Positions 35,719-43,588 of a DNA stretch of 44,397 bases are shown one piece after another. The notes under the pieces are model-generated. The model had not been told where the DNA came from and did not search any database. It saw only the letters and a program-made list of their open reading frames with translations. Source of the DNA: an uncultured Methylobacillus sp. (GTDB lineage: Bacteria > Pseudomonadota > Gammaproteobacteria > Burkholderiales > Methylophilaceae); contig CAMLME010000001.1 in the NCBI GenBank assembly GCA_946481235.1, positions 1 through 44,397 on the forward strand, in the 5' to 3' direction. The first letter of the stretch is position 1, and the number at the start of each line of letters is the position of its first letter. Made by a program: the position numbers and the translations under genes.

Positions 35719-36111
35719 ATGCGCGACCTGGACGAGCTTTTCGCTGCCCTGCAAAAATCCGATTTCCGCCGCAGCTTCCAGTTGCGCGGCAAGGATCTCG
35801 ATTACCTGCGCAGCAAGGGTTTGCCTGTCGTACTCGCGCACGCGGAGGATTTTATCGCCAGGCGGCTGGCCCCGGCCGTGATTCCAAACGACGGCAAGCA
35901 AACCCCTTTTCGCGGCCACCCCGTCTTCGTCGCCCAGCACGCCACCGCCTGCTGTTGCCGCGGCTGCCTGGAAAAATGGCATCGCATTCCCGCTGGGCGG
36001 GCACTGACGGAAGAGGAGCAAAAGCATGTACTGGCGACATTGGAACGTTGGCTGCAAACGCAATCCGGTCCGTCGTCCGCAGCGCGTCAATCCAGCTTCA
36101 ACTGGCCTTGA
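35719..36111 (+). CDS. DUF4186 family protein
   Basis: A 130-residue cytoplasmic protein. The family pattern is MRDLDELFAALQKSDFRRSFQLRGKDLDYLRSKGL, VLAHAEDFIARRLAPA, NDGKQTPFRGHPVFVAQHATACCCRGCLEKWHRIPAGRALTEEEQ. The conserved His and Cys residues in HPVFVAQHATACCCRGC suggest metal binding, but no function is known. It begins 4 nt after qor, so the two are probably co-transcribed. Its last 14 nt overlap the end of the convergent mxaL-like gene. Confidence 0.85.
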   Translation: MRDLDELFAALQKSDFRRSFQLRGKDLDYLRSKGLPVVLAHAEDFIARRLAPAVIPNDGKQTPFRGHPVFVAQHATACCCRGCLEKWHRIPAGRALTEEEQKHVLATLERWLQTQSGPSSAARQSSFNWP

Positions 36112-37087
36112 GCGGCGACTCCTCGTCCGGCCTGCGATTCCGACCGCGCCAGAAATCCAGTAAATCGGGCAGGAAAGTGAGCAGGATCAGCAGACCGGCG
36201 AGACTGAGGTACACCCAACGCAGCGAGTAGTCGGTGACGAAGCTTGCCGCCGGTTTCTGGGACTGTATGAAATCGTAGAACTCTTCAGTGTCTCGACCTT
36301 CGATGTAGCTGCCCTTGATTTCCTGCGCCAGCGACTTCAGGTAGGTGCTATCCAGTTGCGACAAGTAGCGATCGTATTCCGCATAAGCCACTTCAGGGTC
36401 GGGCTCGTCCTTGCTGGTGTCGGAATAGGAAGCCCCGACTGCGCCGTTTTCCTTGGCGTCGGAACTCCAGTAGCCCACCCACTTGTTGGCCGCGTTATAG
36501 CGCGGTATCGCAACCGGCTCGTGGCCGCCGACGCCGACGAACACTACGTTCTGCCCGATCTGCACGCCGGAAAGATCCAGTTTGTTGATGGCATTGATCT
36601 TCGGGGCTTCGTCGCCGTCGCTGAAAAACAGCATCTTTGCCGGTGCGTTTAGCGAATCGAAAACGCTGGCCGCCGCTTTCACGCCGAAGCTCAGCCGGCT
36701 GTTGCCGGACCACGCCATGCGCCATTCCAGATGTTCGATGGATTCGGTGATCTCGTCGTAATTGGCGCAGACCTCCAGCGGCATGAACAGCAACGCGACA
36801 TTCTCGGCCGCGAAAACGCCCAGGCTGATATACGTGCCGCACGGCGAAGTCTCCACGACGCGTCTCATCAGATGCTGCGTATAGGCCATGCGGCTGACGT
36901 TCTGCCCGCCCAGCTTCACGTCCTCCGCGTTCATGCTTTGCGATACATCGGCGACCAGCAAGTAGTTATGTACTTCCTGCTTCAACGGAATCTGCGGTTT
37001 GACCAGCGCCAGCACGAGTAGCAGCGCGGCCCCGGCAAACAGCGCCGACTCGTGATGCGCACGGAGAATATCGAGGACTTTTTTCAT
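36098..37087 (-). CDS. mxaL: MxaL-like von Willebrand factor A domain protein
   Basis: A 329-residue membrane-anchored VWA protein. An N-terminal helix (ALFAGAALLLVLALVKPQIPL) is followed by the VWA domain with the MIDAS motif LLVADVSQSM (DxSxS) near residue 47 and MLFFSDGDEAP, then a C-terminal helix (WVYLSLAGLLILLTFLPDLLDFW). The position and make-up match MxaL of the mxaRSACKL cluster, whose products in methylotrophs help mature calcium-dependent methanol dehydrogenase. Its start overlaps the mxaK-like stop as ATGA. Last gene of the operon. Confidence 0.8.
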   Translation of the reverse strand: MKKVLDILRAHHESALFAGAALLLVLALVKPQIPLKQEVHNYLLVADVSQSMNAEDVKLGGQNVSRMAYTQHLMRRVVETSPCGTYISLGVFAAENVALLFMPLEVCANYDEITESIEHLEWRMAWSGNSRLSFGVKAAASVFDSLNAPAKMLFFSDGDEAPKINAINKLDLSGVQIGQNVVFVGVGGHEPVAIPRYNAANKWVGYWSSDAKENGAVGASYSDTSKDEPDPEVAYAEYDRYLSQLDSTYLKSLAQEIKGSYIEGRDTEEFYDFIQSQKPAASFVTDYSLRWVYLSLAGLLILLTFLPDLLDFWRGRNRRPDEESPLKAS

Positions 37088-37620
37088 GGCAATCCGATCG
37101 GCAGGTTGCTGAGTTCCATGCCGGATTGCTCCTTCGCCGCACCCTTGGTGCCCGCCGGCATTACGCCGTGCAGCAGGGTCAGGTTGAACTTGGCTGCGCG
37201 TAGCGCCGGGTCGGTACGCAGCGCTTGCTCATAGCCCATGCGTGCCTGGCTGAAGGCATAGCGCGCTTCGTCCTTGAGCGTGCCGTCGTCATTCAGCCGG
37301 CGTTCCAGCCCTGAGAGAAACAGGTTGTTGGCAATGTTGAACTGGATGCGCGCGCGTTCGGGCGTTTCCGGTGCCATTTCCAGTAACTGGCCGTAGGTCT
37401 GCACCGCATGCTTGTAGTCCTGGCGTTGGCCCTGGTCGTAAGCGGCGGCGAATTTTTTCTGGAACGGATAAGTGTCGTCTGCCAGTGGCTTGCCGGCAGC
37501 CAAAGCAGCATTGACGCGCCCGATCTGCCACGTTTGATTGGTTTCGTAGGCCATGCCGGCCAGCCCGGCGACGAACAGCAGGCCCAGTACGATGTTTTTT
37601 GTTTTCAGGCGGTTTTCCAT
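37084..37620 (-). CDS. mxaK: MxaK-like tetratricopeptide protein
   Basis: A 178-residue protein with an N-terminal anchor helix (NIVLGLLFVAGLAGMAYETN) and a TPR-like body: YPFQKKFAAAYDQGQRQDYKHAVQTYGQLLEMAPETPERARIQFNIANNLFLSGLE and YAFSQARMGYEQALRTDPALRAAKFNLTLL. It fits MxaK by size and order between the two VWA genes. The same frame stays open far upstream (to 38589) but that part is a shadow of mxaC; ATG at 37620 overlaps the mxaC stop by 16 nt and starts the recognisable protein. Confidence 0.77.
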   Translation of the reverse strand: MENRLKTKNIVLGLLFVAGLAGMAYETNQTWQIGRVNAALAAGKPLADDTYPFQKKFAAAYDQGQRQDYKHAVQTYGQLLEMAPETPERARIQFNIANNLFLSGLERRLNDDGTLKDEARYAFSQARMGYEQALRTDPALRAAKFNLTLLHGVMPAGTKGAAKEQSGMELSNLPIGLP

Positions 37621-38582
37621 GAATGCACCCTCAGATTCTTGACGATGAATAACAACAAGCAGAGGCCCAGCGCCAGCAGTATCAGGTCGCGCGCGTAGTC
37701 GTGGCCCGGCATGTTGACGGCATACTGGATCACGTTTTTCTCGCGGGCGTCGATGTCCTGCAGCGCCGATTGCAGTGCGGTGGGATTGTCCGCCTCGTAG
37801 GCGCGGTACTTGATCTTGAGCGACTTGAAGTACTGGTTCAGCTCGATGACCGGCGGCACTGAAACGTAGCCCTCGTTCTTGCCGAAGATGCTGATGTCGT
37901 CCGGCTCGCGCAACACGATCCAGTAGAGGTTGAGTTTCTTGCTGGTGAGCTGCTCCTGGATCTTCTGCTTTACGCGCGGGCTGATCTTGCCCGCGCCGTC
38001 CGACAGCAGAATGATCGCGCGCGAACCCGAGCTCGGAATGTCGTCGAACAGCGAAACACCCTCGGTAATACCCGCGCCGATGTTGGTCTGGTTGATGCCC
38101 GCGCTGGTGGCCGCATTCACCGCCGCGAGCACCGCATTGCGGTTGCTGGTGATTTTTACGCCGTGCAGCGCCGCATTGGTAAACGCCACCACGCCGATCA
38201 TGTCGTCCGGCCGTGCGTGGATGAAGTCGGTAATCAAACGTCGCGCCGCTCTGGCCTTGATTTCGACGGTGCGGCCGCTGGTGGAGTCTCCCGTGAAGGG
38301 GTTCTCCATGCTGACGCTGCGGTCGATCACCACCACCGTCTGCGCACCCTTGCCGACCTTCTGCACCTTGATGTCCGGCCCCTGCGGCGCCGCCAGCGCC
38401 AGCACGAGTGCTGCGAGCAGCAGCGCGGTCAGCGCGCGGATGGTGGTGTCCGCGATTTCCGAAACGCGGTCGCGCGGCACCAAGTCCAGCCAGGAATACA
38501 TCTGTCCCTGGCGGCTCCTGAGCCAGAATGGCGTAAAGGCGAGGGGCAGCAGCAGCAGCGCCCAGGGGTGCAGCAATGTCAT
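37605..38582 (-). CDS. mxaC: MxaC-like von Willebrand factor A domain protein
   Basis: A 325-residue membrane VWA protein of the BatA/MxaC type. The N-terminus LLHPWALLLLPLAFTPFWLRSRQ is the usual BatA-like opening. A second helix (ALTALLLAALVLALAAPQGPD) precedes the VWA domain with MIDAS VVVIDRSVSMENPF and AIILLSDGAGKISP. A final helix (ILLALGLCLLLFIVKNL) closes it. With MxaR and MxaS it belongs to the MoxR-AAA/VWA chaperone class that inserts metals or remodels periplasmic enzymes. Its start overlaps mxaA as ATGA. Confidence 0.82.
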   Translation of the reverse strand: MTLLHPWALLLLPLAFTPFWLRSRQGQMYSWLDLVPRDRVSEIADTTIRALTALLLAALVLALAAPQGPDIKVQKVGKGAQTVVVIDRSVSMENPFTGDSTSGRTVEIKARAARRLITDFIHARPDDMIGVVAFTNAALHGVKITSNRNAVLAAVNAATSAGINQTNIGAGITEGVSLFDDIPSSGSRAIILLSDGAGKISPRVKQKIQEQLTSKKLNLYWIVLREPDDISIFGKNEGYVSVPPVIELNQYFKSLKIKYRAYEADNPTALQSALQDIDAREKNVIQYAVNMPGHDYARDLILLALGLCLLLFIVKNLRVHSWKTA

Positions 38583-39493
38583 GCTGCACCTCGCTCGCAG
38601 TCGCGCAATTGCTTGCTGAAGGCCGTCACCTGCTGCATGAAGGTCGGAACGTCTTGCGGCGCATCCGCGAACAGCGCTTTTGCGGATTGCGCGAAGAAGG
38701 CCTCGATATCGTCCCGAGCGCGGACAAACTGCGGATGTTTTTCCACGAAGGTGCCGATATCCGCAGCGAACAGGTTGCTGCCATGCACGCGGTTGAACGC
38801 GTCATGCAATGCCGCCAGCGCCGGCTTCCATGCCTGTCCGTCCTTGCCCGGCAAACGCCTGATGCGGCGATAGGCCTGGGCGAACGGACCGTTCATGAAC
38901 GGCAGCCAGCGGGCGTCGAGGTTGTAATACACCAGTGCCAGCCCGCTGACGATCAGCAGAGTGAGGAAGCCGAACAGCCGCAGGCGATGGGTTTCCACAT
39001 CGATAGCGGCGGGCTTGAACTGCGGTTGAAGATTGCCCTTGGCCGTGGTGATGTCCGCCACGGCAAGGGGCGAATACCAGAAACGCCAGGCCGGGATTTT
39101 CAGCGACAGGCCTTGCGGCCCGCCGGTCAGCGCGAAGGTTTCCTCCGGCAGCGCCATCACGCTCGGGGTGCTGGCATGGCCGAATACCTGGTAGCGCAAG
39201 GTGACGGCGTAGCGGTTGGCCTGGCCATTTTCCTGCTTTTCGATGTGCAGGTCGGCCAGTTCGATGCCGTCGCGGATCGAACCCTTCATCGGCAGCGCGG
39301 TGCGCGATAGCTGGTAAGGTTCGGGCGCTTCGAGCACGATCTTGCGCTCCATGATGTCACCGATGCGGATGCCGGTGCTCTGGACCGGATTGAGCAGCTG
39401 CACGATGCGCGCCGCCACCTGTTCTGCCACCGCGTGATGCGCGAGCAATGCGAGGCCGGCGACGAGGATGAGTTTCCTGAGGAGTGTGTTCAT
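38579..39493 (-). CDS. mxaA: MxaA-like membrane protein
   Basis: A 304-residue protein with a signal peptide (LILVAGLALLAHHAVA) and a periplasmic domain opening with GIRIGDIMERKIVLEAPEPYQL. A single membrane helix follows near residues 175-195 (LRLFGFLTLLIVSGLALVYYNLDARWLPFM), then a cytoplasmic tail (ALAALHDAFNRVHGSNLFAADIGTFVEKHPQF). It is the poorly characterised MxaA member of the cluster, sometimes mislabelled as a peptide synthetase in databases. It overlaps mxaS by ATGA and mxaC by ATGA, so translation of the three is probably coupled. Confidence 0.77.
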   Translation of the reverse strand: MNTLLRKLILVAGLALLAHHAVAEQVAARIVQLLNPVQSTGIRIGDIMERKIVLEAPEPYQLSRTALPMKGSIRDGIELADLHIEKQENGQANRYAVTLRYQVFGHASTPSVMALPEETFALTGGPQGLSLKIPAWRFWYSPLAVADITTAKGNLQPQFKPAAIDVETHRLRLFGFLTLLIVSGLALVYYNLDARWLPFMNGPFAQAYRRIRRLPGKDGQAWKPALAALHDAFNRVHGSNLFAADIGTFVEKHPQFVRARDDIEAFFAQSAKALFADAPQDVPTFMQQVTAFSKQLRDCERGAA

Positions 39494-40353
39494 AAGCTCA
39501 TGTATTGCTCAAAGTAATGGGACAGGGCATCAGCATCGAAACCGCCCTCGATGAAATGTCCCGGGCTGTCGTAGCGTTCGAATACATCTTCCAGCGCCTC
39601 GCGGCGAGCAGCGAAGGCAGCCTGGAACTGCGCACGTACGGCGTCGCGGAAGAAGATGACGCGATTGCGGCCGGTTTCAGGGTCGATCAGGTTGCCGAAA
39701 CCGAAGCGGGGCAGCGCGCGGTATTCACGTTCATCCCACAACACCACGGGAACCACCTGATGCAGCGACATCATGTTGAGCGCTTCGGCGATGAGCTCCA
39801 ACGGCATGTGAAAATCGGAAATCCAGAACACCAGCCCGCGATGCTGGCTAAGGTATTGCGGCACTTCCAGTATGCCTTGCGGCCCGACGTGCAAGCGCTT
39901 GAAATCGCTCAACTGCTCGATGGTCTCGAAAGCCTGGTGCACGTGATGGCTGAGTGGCAGCGTGAGCGTCTCTTCCACCTGATTGTGGTAGCCGATAAAG
40001 CCGAACAGGTCGCTCGCCTCGTGCGCCGAATAGGCCACCGAGGCGGCGATTTCCTTGGCGATGTCCAGCTTGCGCTGCACGCCGCGGTACTGCATCGAAC
40101 CCGATAGATCGCACACCGCGAACACCGGCGTGGTGTTGTCCTGGTTGTACAGCTTCACCTGCACCTGCCCGTAAGGGTCGCGCAGCGACTGGCGCAAGTC
40201 CATGCGGCGAGCATCTGGGTAGTCCACCAGCGGCACATTGCCGCGATATTCGAACCCCAGTCCGCGCTGCGTGCCTTTGTGTCCGCCGTAATGAACGCTA
40301 CTGGACCGCCACGGGACGGTATAGGTGAATGACTTGGCGTAGGCTGGAATCAT
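39490..40353 (-). CDS. mxaS: MxaS-like DUF58 protein
   Basis: A 287-residue DUF58-type protein with a VWA-like core. GLGFEYRGNVPLVDYPDARRMDLRQSLRDPYGQVQVKLYNQDN leads into the MIDAS-like VFAVCDLSGSMQY (DxSxS). LVFWISDFHMPLELIAEALNMM and VVPVVLWDEREY follow. In the mxa cluster MxaS is thought to work with the MoxR-type ATPase MxaR. There is a 17-nt gap from mxaR, and the stop overlaps the mxaA start. Confidence 0.83.
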   Translation of the reverse strand: MIPAYAKSFTYTVPWRSSSVHYGGHKGTQRGLGFEYRGNVPLVDYPDARRMDLRQSLRDPYGQVQVKLYNQDNTTPVFAVCDLSGSMQYRGVQRKLDIAKEIAASVAYSAHEASDLFGFIGYHNQVEETLTLPLSHHVHQAFETIEQLSDFKRLHVGPQGILEVPQYLSQHRGLVFWISDFHMPLELIAEALNMMSLHQVVPVVLWDEREYRALPRFGFGNLIDPETGRNRVIFFRDAVRAQFQAAFAARREALEDVFERYDSPGHFIEGGFDADALSHYFEQYMSL

Positions 40354-40370
40354 ATTGCTGTGAACACGCC

Positions 40371-41405
40371 CTAGGCTCTGGCCGGTACAGCGACGGTGTC
40401 GATGATGCGGCTGGTCAGCTCGCGCGATAGCGCGGTGCGGCGCATCTCATACATCGAATGAAACACCAGGCGGTGCGCGACGACTTCGTGGAACACGGCA
40501 TGAAGATCTTCCGGGTACAGGCTGTCGCGCTCCTTCAGCCAGGCATGCACGCGCGCCGCCTTGAGCAGCATGCCCATGCCGCGCGGGCTGGCGCCGGTGT
40601 GAATCAGGCGATGCACATCCACGCTGTCCATCTTGACGCCGAATTTTTCGGGATGCTGCGTGGCCTCCCACAGATCCAGCGCGTAATCCTTGATCGCGTC
40701 GCTGGCCCGGACGTGGCTCTGCACGGTGCGCGAGAAATCGTTGATCTGGTCGAATTGCAGGATGCCAGGCTCCACCTGCTGCGTCAGCTCTTCTGCATGT
40801 TGGTAGCGCACGTCGAACATTAAAGCTTTGCGCAGCTCGCGGTCGGCCGGAGTCTCGATGGGGATCTCCATCATGAAACGGTCGCGTGCGGCGGAAGGGA
40901 CTTCGAAGGTCTCGTTCTTTTCCACCTGGTTGCGGTCGGCGAAGACCAGCATATGCGGCAGGCGGTATTCGCGCTTGAAGGCATGCAGATGACGCTCGGC
41001 CATCACGCGCAGCATCAGCGCATGCACTTGCGGACGGGCGCGATTGATTTCATTGAAGAAGAACACCGACAGGTTTTCGCCGGCGCGCAGCAGCGGGCCT
41101 TCGTCGATCTGCGGGCGGCCGTCCGCGCCGAGATAGGTGTGATAGATGAGGTCGTTGGGCATCAGGTCGACAGTGCCCTCGATGCGCTCGTACGCGCCGC
41201 CGATACCGCGCGTGATGGATTGCAGCAGCGTCGTCTTGCCCACGCCGACGCCACCCTCCAGCAGCACGTGGCCGCGGGCGAAGATGGCGATGTTCATCAG
41301 GTGAATGGCCTTGTCCTGCCCGACGATGACCTTCCTGACTTCGTTTTCCAGCTTCAGGGCGTGGCTGCGCCAGTCCGCGAGCTGATGATCCAAAACTTGA
41401 GACAT
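40371..41405 (-). CDS. mxaR: MxaR, MoxR-type AAA+ ATPase
   Basis: A 344-residue MoxR-family AAA+ ATPase. Walker A is EGGVGVGKTTLLQS near residue 56, Walker B lies in LSVFFFNEINRARPQVHALMLRVMAERH, and the sensor/arginine-finger region reads LVFADRNQVEKNETFEVPSAARDRFMMEIPIETP. The C-terminal lid has TGASPRGMGMLLKAARVHAWLK. First gene of the six-gene operon. It probably energises maturation of a periplasmic metalloenzyme together with the VWA proteins. ATG follows AAAGGAATCCC. A promoter with a 20-bp palindrome lies at 41493-41520. The specific link to methanol dehydrogenase is inference. Confidence 0.88.
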   Translation of the reverse strand: MSQVLDHQLADWRSHALKLENEVRKVIVGQDKAIHLMNIAIFARGHVLLEGGVGVGKTTLLQSITRGIGGAYERIEGTVDLMPNDLIYHTYLGADGRPQIDEGPLLRAGENLSVFFFNEINRARPQVHALMLRVMAERHLHAFKREYRLPHMLVFADRNQVEKNETFEVPSAARDRFMMEIPIETPADRELRKALMFDVRYQHAEELTQQVEPGILQFDQINDFSRTVQSHVRASDAIKDYALDLWEATQHPEKFGVKMDSVDVHRLIHTGASPRGMGMLLKAARVHAWLKERDSLYPEDLHAVFHEVVAHRLVFHSMYEMRRTALSRELTSRIIDTVAVPARA

Positions 41406-41492
41406 GGGATTCCTTTGTTGGCTAGTGCGTAAAATATAGACTGGGTATAGTCGCTCAGCGGTAGAGCTGGTGGCGCGCGCGGCGACGTGAGG

Positions 41493-41520
41493 ACTATACA
41501 GATCTGTATAGTTTTTGCAA
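41493..41520 (-). promoter_or_regulatory. Candidate mxaR promoter with embedded palindromic operator
   Basis: On the minus strand, -35 TTGCAA (41520-41515), 16-bp spacer and -10 TATAGT (41498-41493). ACTATACAGA/TCTGTATAGT (41493-41512) is a perfect 20-bp palindrome covering the -10 and most of the spacer. An extra half-site GTATAGTC, inverted relative to GACTATAC at 41492-41499, lies 39 nt further downstream at 41446-41453. This looks like a repressor site. Confidence 0.55.
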
Positions 41521-41572
41521 GATCACCCTCTATATTTTTACGGAGAGTAAAGAGAGGAAGGGTGTATACCGG

Positions 41573-42742
41573 TTAGTTCTGGGACTTGAAAGGATTGTGC
41601 TCGTTGAGCTCGCCCATATAGTCGCGCATATGCAGCGATTCGCGTGCCAGGAATTCCTCGATAGCACTGGAGAATCCGGGATGTGCCAGCCAGTGCGCGG
41701 AATAGGTTTTAGAGGGTAAAAACCCCCGCGCCAGTTTGTGCTCCCCTTGCGCGCCGCCCTCGAATGTCTTGATGCCGCGTGCGATGCAGAACTCGATGGT
41801 CTGGTAATAACAGGTCTCGAAATGCAGGCCGGGGAAATACTGCTGCGCTCCCCAATAACGGCCGTAGAGGGTTTCGCTATCGAAGATATTGAGCGACGCG
41901 GCGACATCCGAATTGCCGTCATTGGCCAGGATCAGCAGCACGCTGTCCGGCATCCTGCGCCCCAGCTCGATGAAGAACTCCAGCGTCAAGTAAGGCATGG
42001 AGCGATGTTCGCGGTAGGTATTGATGTAGCAATCGGTAAAAAACGACCAGTCCTGCTCGGTAATTTCTGCCCCGGTCAAATGGCGGAAGACAATGCCGTT
42101 TTCACGGATTTTGCGCCGCTCCTGATGGATTTTCTTGCGCTTGTCGTGGCTCATCAAAGCCAGATAATCCTCGAAGTTGCGATAGCCGGGATTGGTCCAG
42201 TGAAACTGCACCCCCTCGCGGATCATCATCCCTGCATCCTCAAAAATGGCGCGTTCGCTTTCCGCAGGAAACAGGCAGTGGAACGAGGATAGTCCTGCAT
42301 TGCGGGCATAGTTCACCGCAGCCACCACCAGCAATTTTCGGCAATCGTCGTTCTCGGCCAGCAGGCGTGACCCGGCCACCGGCGTGAACGGTATCGCGGA
42401 TAACAGTTTTGGGTAATAAGAAAGACCACTGCGCTCGTATGCATCGGCCCAACCCCAGTCGAATACATACTCACCATAAGAATGATGTTTTACATACATC
42501 GGCATTGCCGCAACCAGATAAGTCCCCAGCCACAAGGTCATGTGCTGTGGCATCCAGCCGGTTTCCAAGCTTGCGCATTCCGAATGTTCGAGTGCACGGA
42601 GAAAGGCATGCTGCAGAAAAGGTTGCGTTCCGGCTAGCCGATTCCAGTCTTGAGGTGTGATCTCGGCAATGCTGTCGAACACCCGGAAAGTGGGGCTCAG
42701 GTCCGGCCTCCGGGCACTGTTGTGTGAGACATCATCCGCCAT
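41573..42742 (-). CDS. FemAB-like / GNAT-fold acyltransferase (DUF482 type)
   Basis: A 389-residue protein of the peptidogalycan/FemAB-like DUF482 family. The opening FRVFDSIAEITPQDWNRLAGTQPFLQHAFLRALEHS and CASLETGWMPQHMTLWLGTYLVAAMPMYVKHHSYGEYVFDWGWADAYER are typical. Two GNAT-like halves follow, with YRNFEDYLALMSHDKRKKIHQERRKI and GRYWGAQQYFPGLHFETCYYQTIEFCIARGIKTFEGGAQGEHKLARGFLP. It probably transfers an aminoacyl or acyl group, but the substrate is unknown. A small YjfB-like gene ends 17 nt upstream, so the two may form an operon. Confidence 0.85.
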   Translation of the reverse strand: MADDVSHNSARRPDLSPTFRVFDSIAEITPQDWNRLAGTQPFLQHAFLRALEHSECASLETGWMPQHMTLWLGTYLVAAMPMYVKHHSYGEYVFDWGWADAYERSGLSYYPKLLSAIPFTPVAGSRLLAENDDCRKLLVVAAVNYARNAGLSSFHCLFPAESERAIFEDAGMMIREGVQFHWTNPGYRNFEDYLALMSHDKRKKIHQERRKIRENGIVFRHLTGAEITEQDWSFFTDCYINTYREHRSMPYLTLEFFIELGRRMPDSVLLILANDGNSDVAASLNIFDSETLYGRYWGAQQYFPGLHFETCYYQTIEFCIARGIKTFEGGAQGEHKLARGFLPSKTYSAHWLAHPGFSSAIEEFLARESLHMRDYMGELNEHNPFKSQN

Positions 42743-42759
42743 GGTAACCCTGGCCGCAA

Positions 42760-42951
42760 TCAGGCCGTGGTGTCGATGGTGTTTCCGAGATGTGGCGGAT
42801 TGCTCGCCTGCTGTTCCATCGCGTTGATCAACGTCGCCGCGGTGCTGGCCTGGATCTCAAGCGCCTTTTTCAGCACGGCAATGTTTATCGCATCCCTGGT
42901 ACTCTGGTTTGCCATCGTCGTCACCAGACTGGCGATACTGCTCACATCCAT
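42760..42951 (-). CDS. YjfB-like small putative motility protein
   Basis: A 63-residue protein resembling the YjfB family: MDVSSIASLVTTMANQSTRDAINIAVLKKALEIQASTAATLINAM. YjfB-type proteins are short, helical and often linked to flagellar genes, but no reaction is known. The minus-strand ATG is preceded by a GGGAGGTCATC ribosome-binding site. No motility genes are in the window. Probably co-transcribed with the acyltransferase gene below it. Confidence 0.72.
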   Translation of the reverse strand: MDVSSIASLVTTMANQSTRDAINIAVLKKALEIQASTAATLINAMEQQASNPPHLGNTIDTTA

Positions 42952-43148
42952 GATGACCTCCCGCTAGCGAGTGAATGATGATAGGCGATGCCGTTAAGCG
43001 GCACCCAAGTATTCTACCGAATTCGACCACTGCATACAGAAGCAAATTCCCGAACGCTAAGAAATGTGCGGCTAATGTATTTATCGAGTTCCCGCACCTA
43101 TCAGTTCTGATGGGTGTAAAACCGACCACCGCCCCCTAGAATCGCCCA

Positions 43149-43219
43149 CAAACAATACTAATCAGCCAACAATAAGAAATACCGAGTCATCCGGAGGTGA
43201 TCCTTCGGATGAGTTTTTT
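43149..43219 (+). ncRNA. Candidate small RNA ending at an orphan terminator
   Basis: A C/A-rich, apparently unstructured stretch (from about 43149) runs into a strong terminator at 43187-43219. No plus-strand gene precedes it: the nearest ends at 36111. A weak -10 (TAGAAT, 43137-43142) stands upstream. The start is a guess and there may be no RNA here. The stretch 42952-43588 holds otherwise only the candidate short frames noted separately. Confidence 0.3.
43187..43219 (+). terminator. Orphan intrinsic terminator
   Basis: TCATCCGGAGG pairs with CCTTCGGATGA (11 bp, one G-U), TGAT loop, then G and six T. Only the plus strand carries the T run. Confidence 0.8.
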
Positions 43220-43289
43220 GTTCGCTGAGTCGATTCATTCCGCAGCATCGTTTCTCTGAAGAACTACCTAAGTAAAAGATGTCATTGCT

Positions 43290-43463
43290 TTGCCCCGAAT
43301 TGCTGAGGTCTATCGACAAGCAGTAGCTGAGCGAGGAAGAGTGAGTTTTAGCTTCCCGCCAGAAGAAAACCTTGAATCGATCTATTCACTCCACTCTCCC
43401 CGCTGGAAAAACCACTATCCGGATACACAGGTTTTGCGTCCCCTTTTCTATAAATTAATATAA
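43290..43463 (+). CDS. Possible short protein or gene remnant
   Basis: A 57-codon frame starting at TTG 43290: LPRIAEVYRQAVAERGRVSFSFPPEENLESIYSLHSPRWKNHYPDTQVLRPLFYKLI. The composition looks protein-like. An in-frame stop (TAA) lies 15 nt before the TTG and there is no clear ribosome-binding site, so it could be a truncated remnant. Not recognised. Confidence 0.25.
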   Translation: MPRIAEVYRQAVAERGRVSFSFPPEENLESIYSLHSPRWKNHYPDTQVLRPLFYKLI

Positions 43464-43503
43464 GACGCGCAAAGCATTAACTCACAGAGAATAAAGGAAA
43501 ATT

Positions 43504-43557
43504 ATGGATTGTCATGAAAATGTCATTATTAATATAAAGACGCATGTGTCTCTATAA
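43504..43557 (+). CDS. Possible 17-residue leader peptide
   Basis: ATG at 43504 has AAAGGAAA five nt upstream and encodes MDCHENVIINIKTHVSL before TAA. It ends 31 nt before the thioesterase gene. A good -10 (TATAAT, 43553-43558) overlaps its end, so it may instead be promoter sequence. Confidence 0.25.
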   Translation: MDCHENVIINIKTHVSL

Positions 43558-43588
43558 TTACTGTTGGGCACCTTAAGGACACTCCAGC

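Noticed and set aside
37621..38589. Long upstream extension of the mxaK reading frame
   Set aside because: It is a frame shadow of mxaC, rich in Arg, Gly and Ala, with no domain; the MxaK protein begins at 37620.
41454..41467. GCTCAGCGTAGAGC resembling a tRNA D-arm
   Set aside because: The D-loop lacks the GG pair and nothing around it folds as a tRNA.
43537..43550. AGACGCATGTGTCT near the thioesterase gene as another copy of the enhancer dyad
   Set aside because: The half-sites are in the opposite order with a different spacer, and no sigma-54 promoter is nearby.
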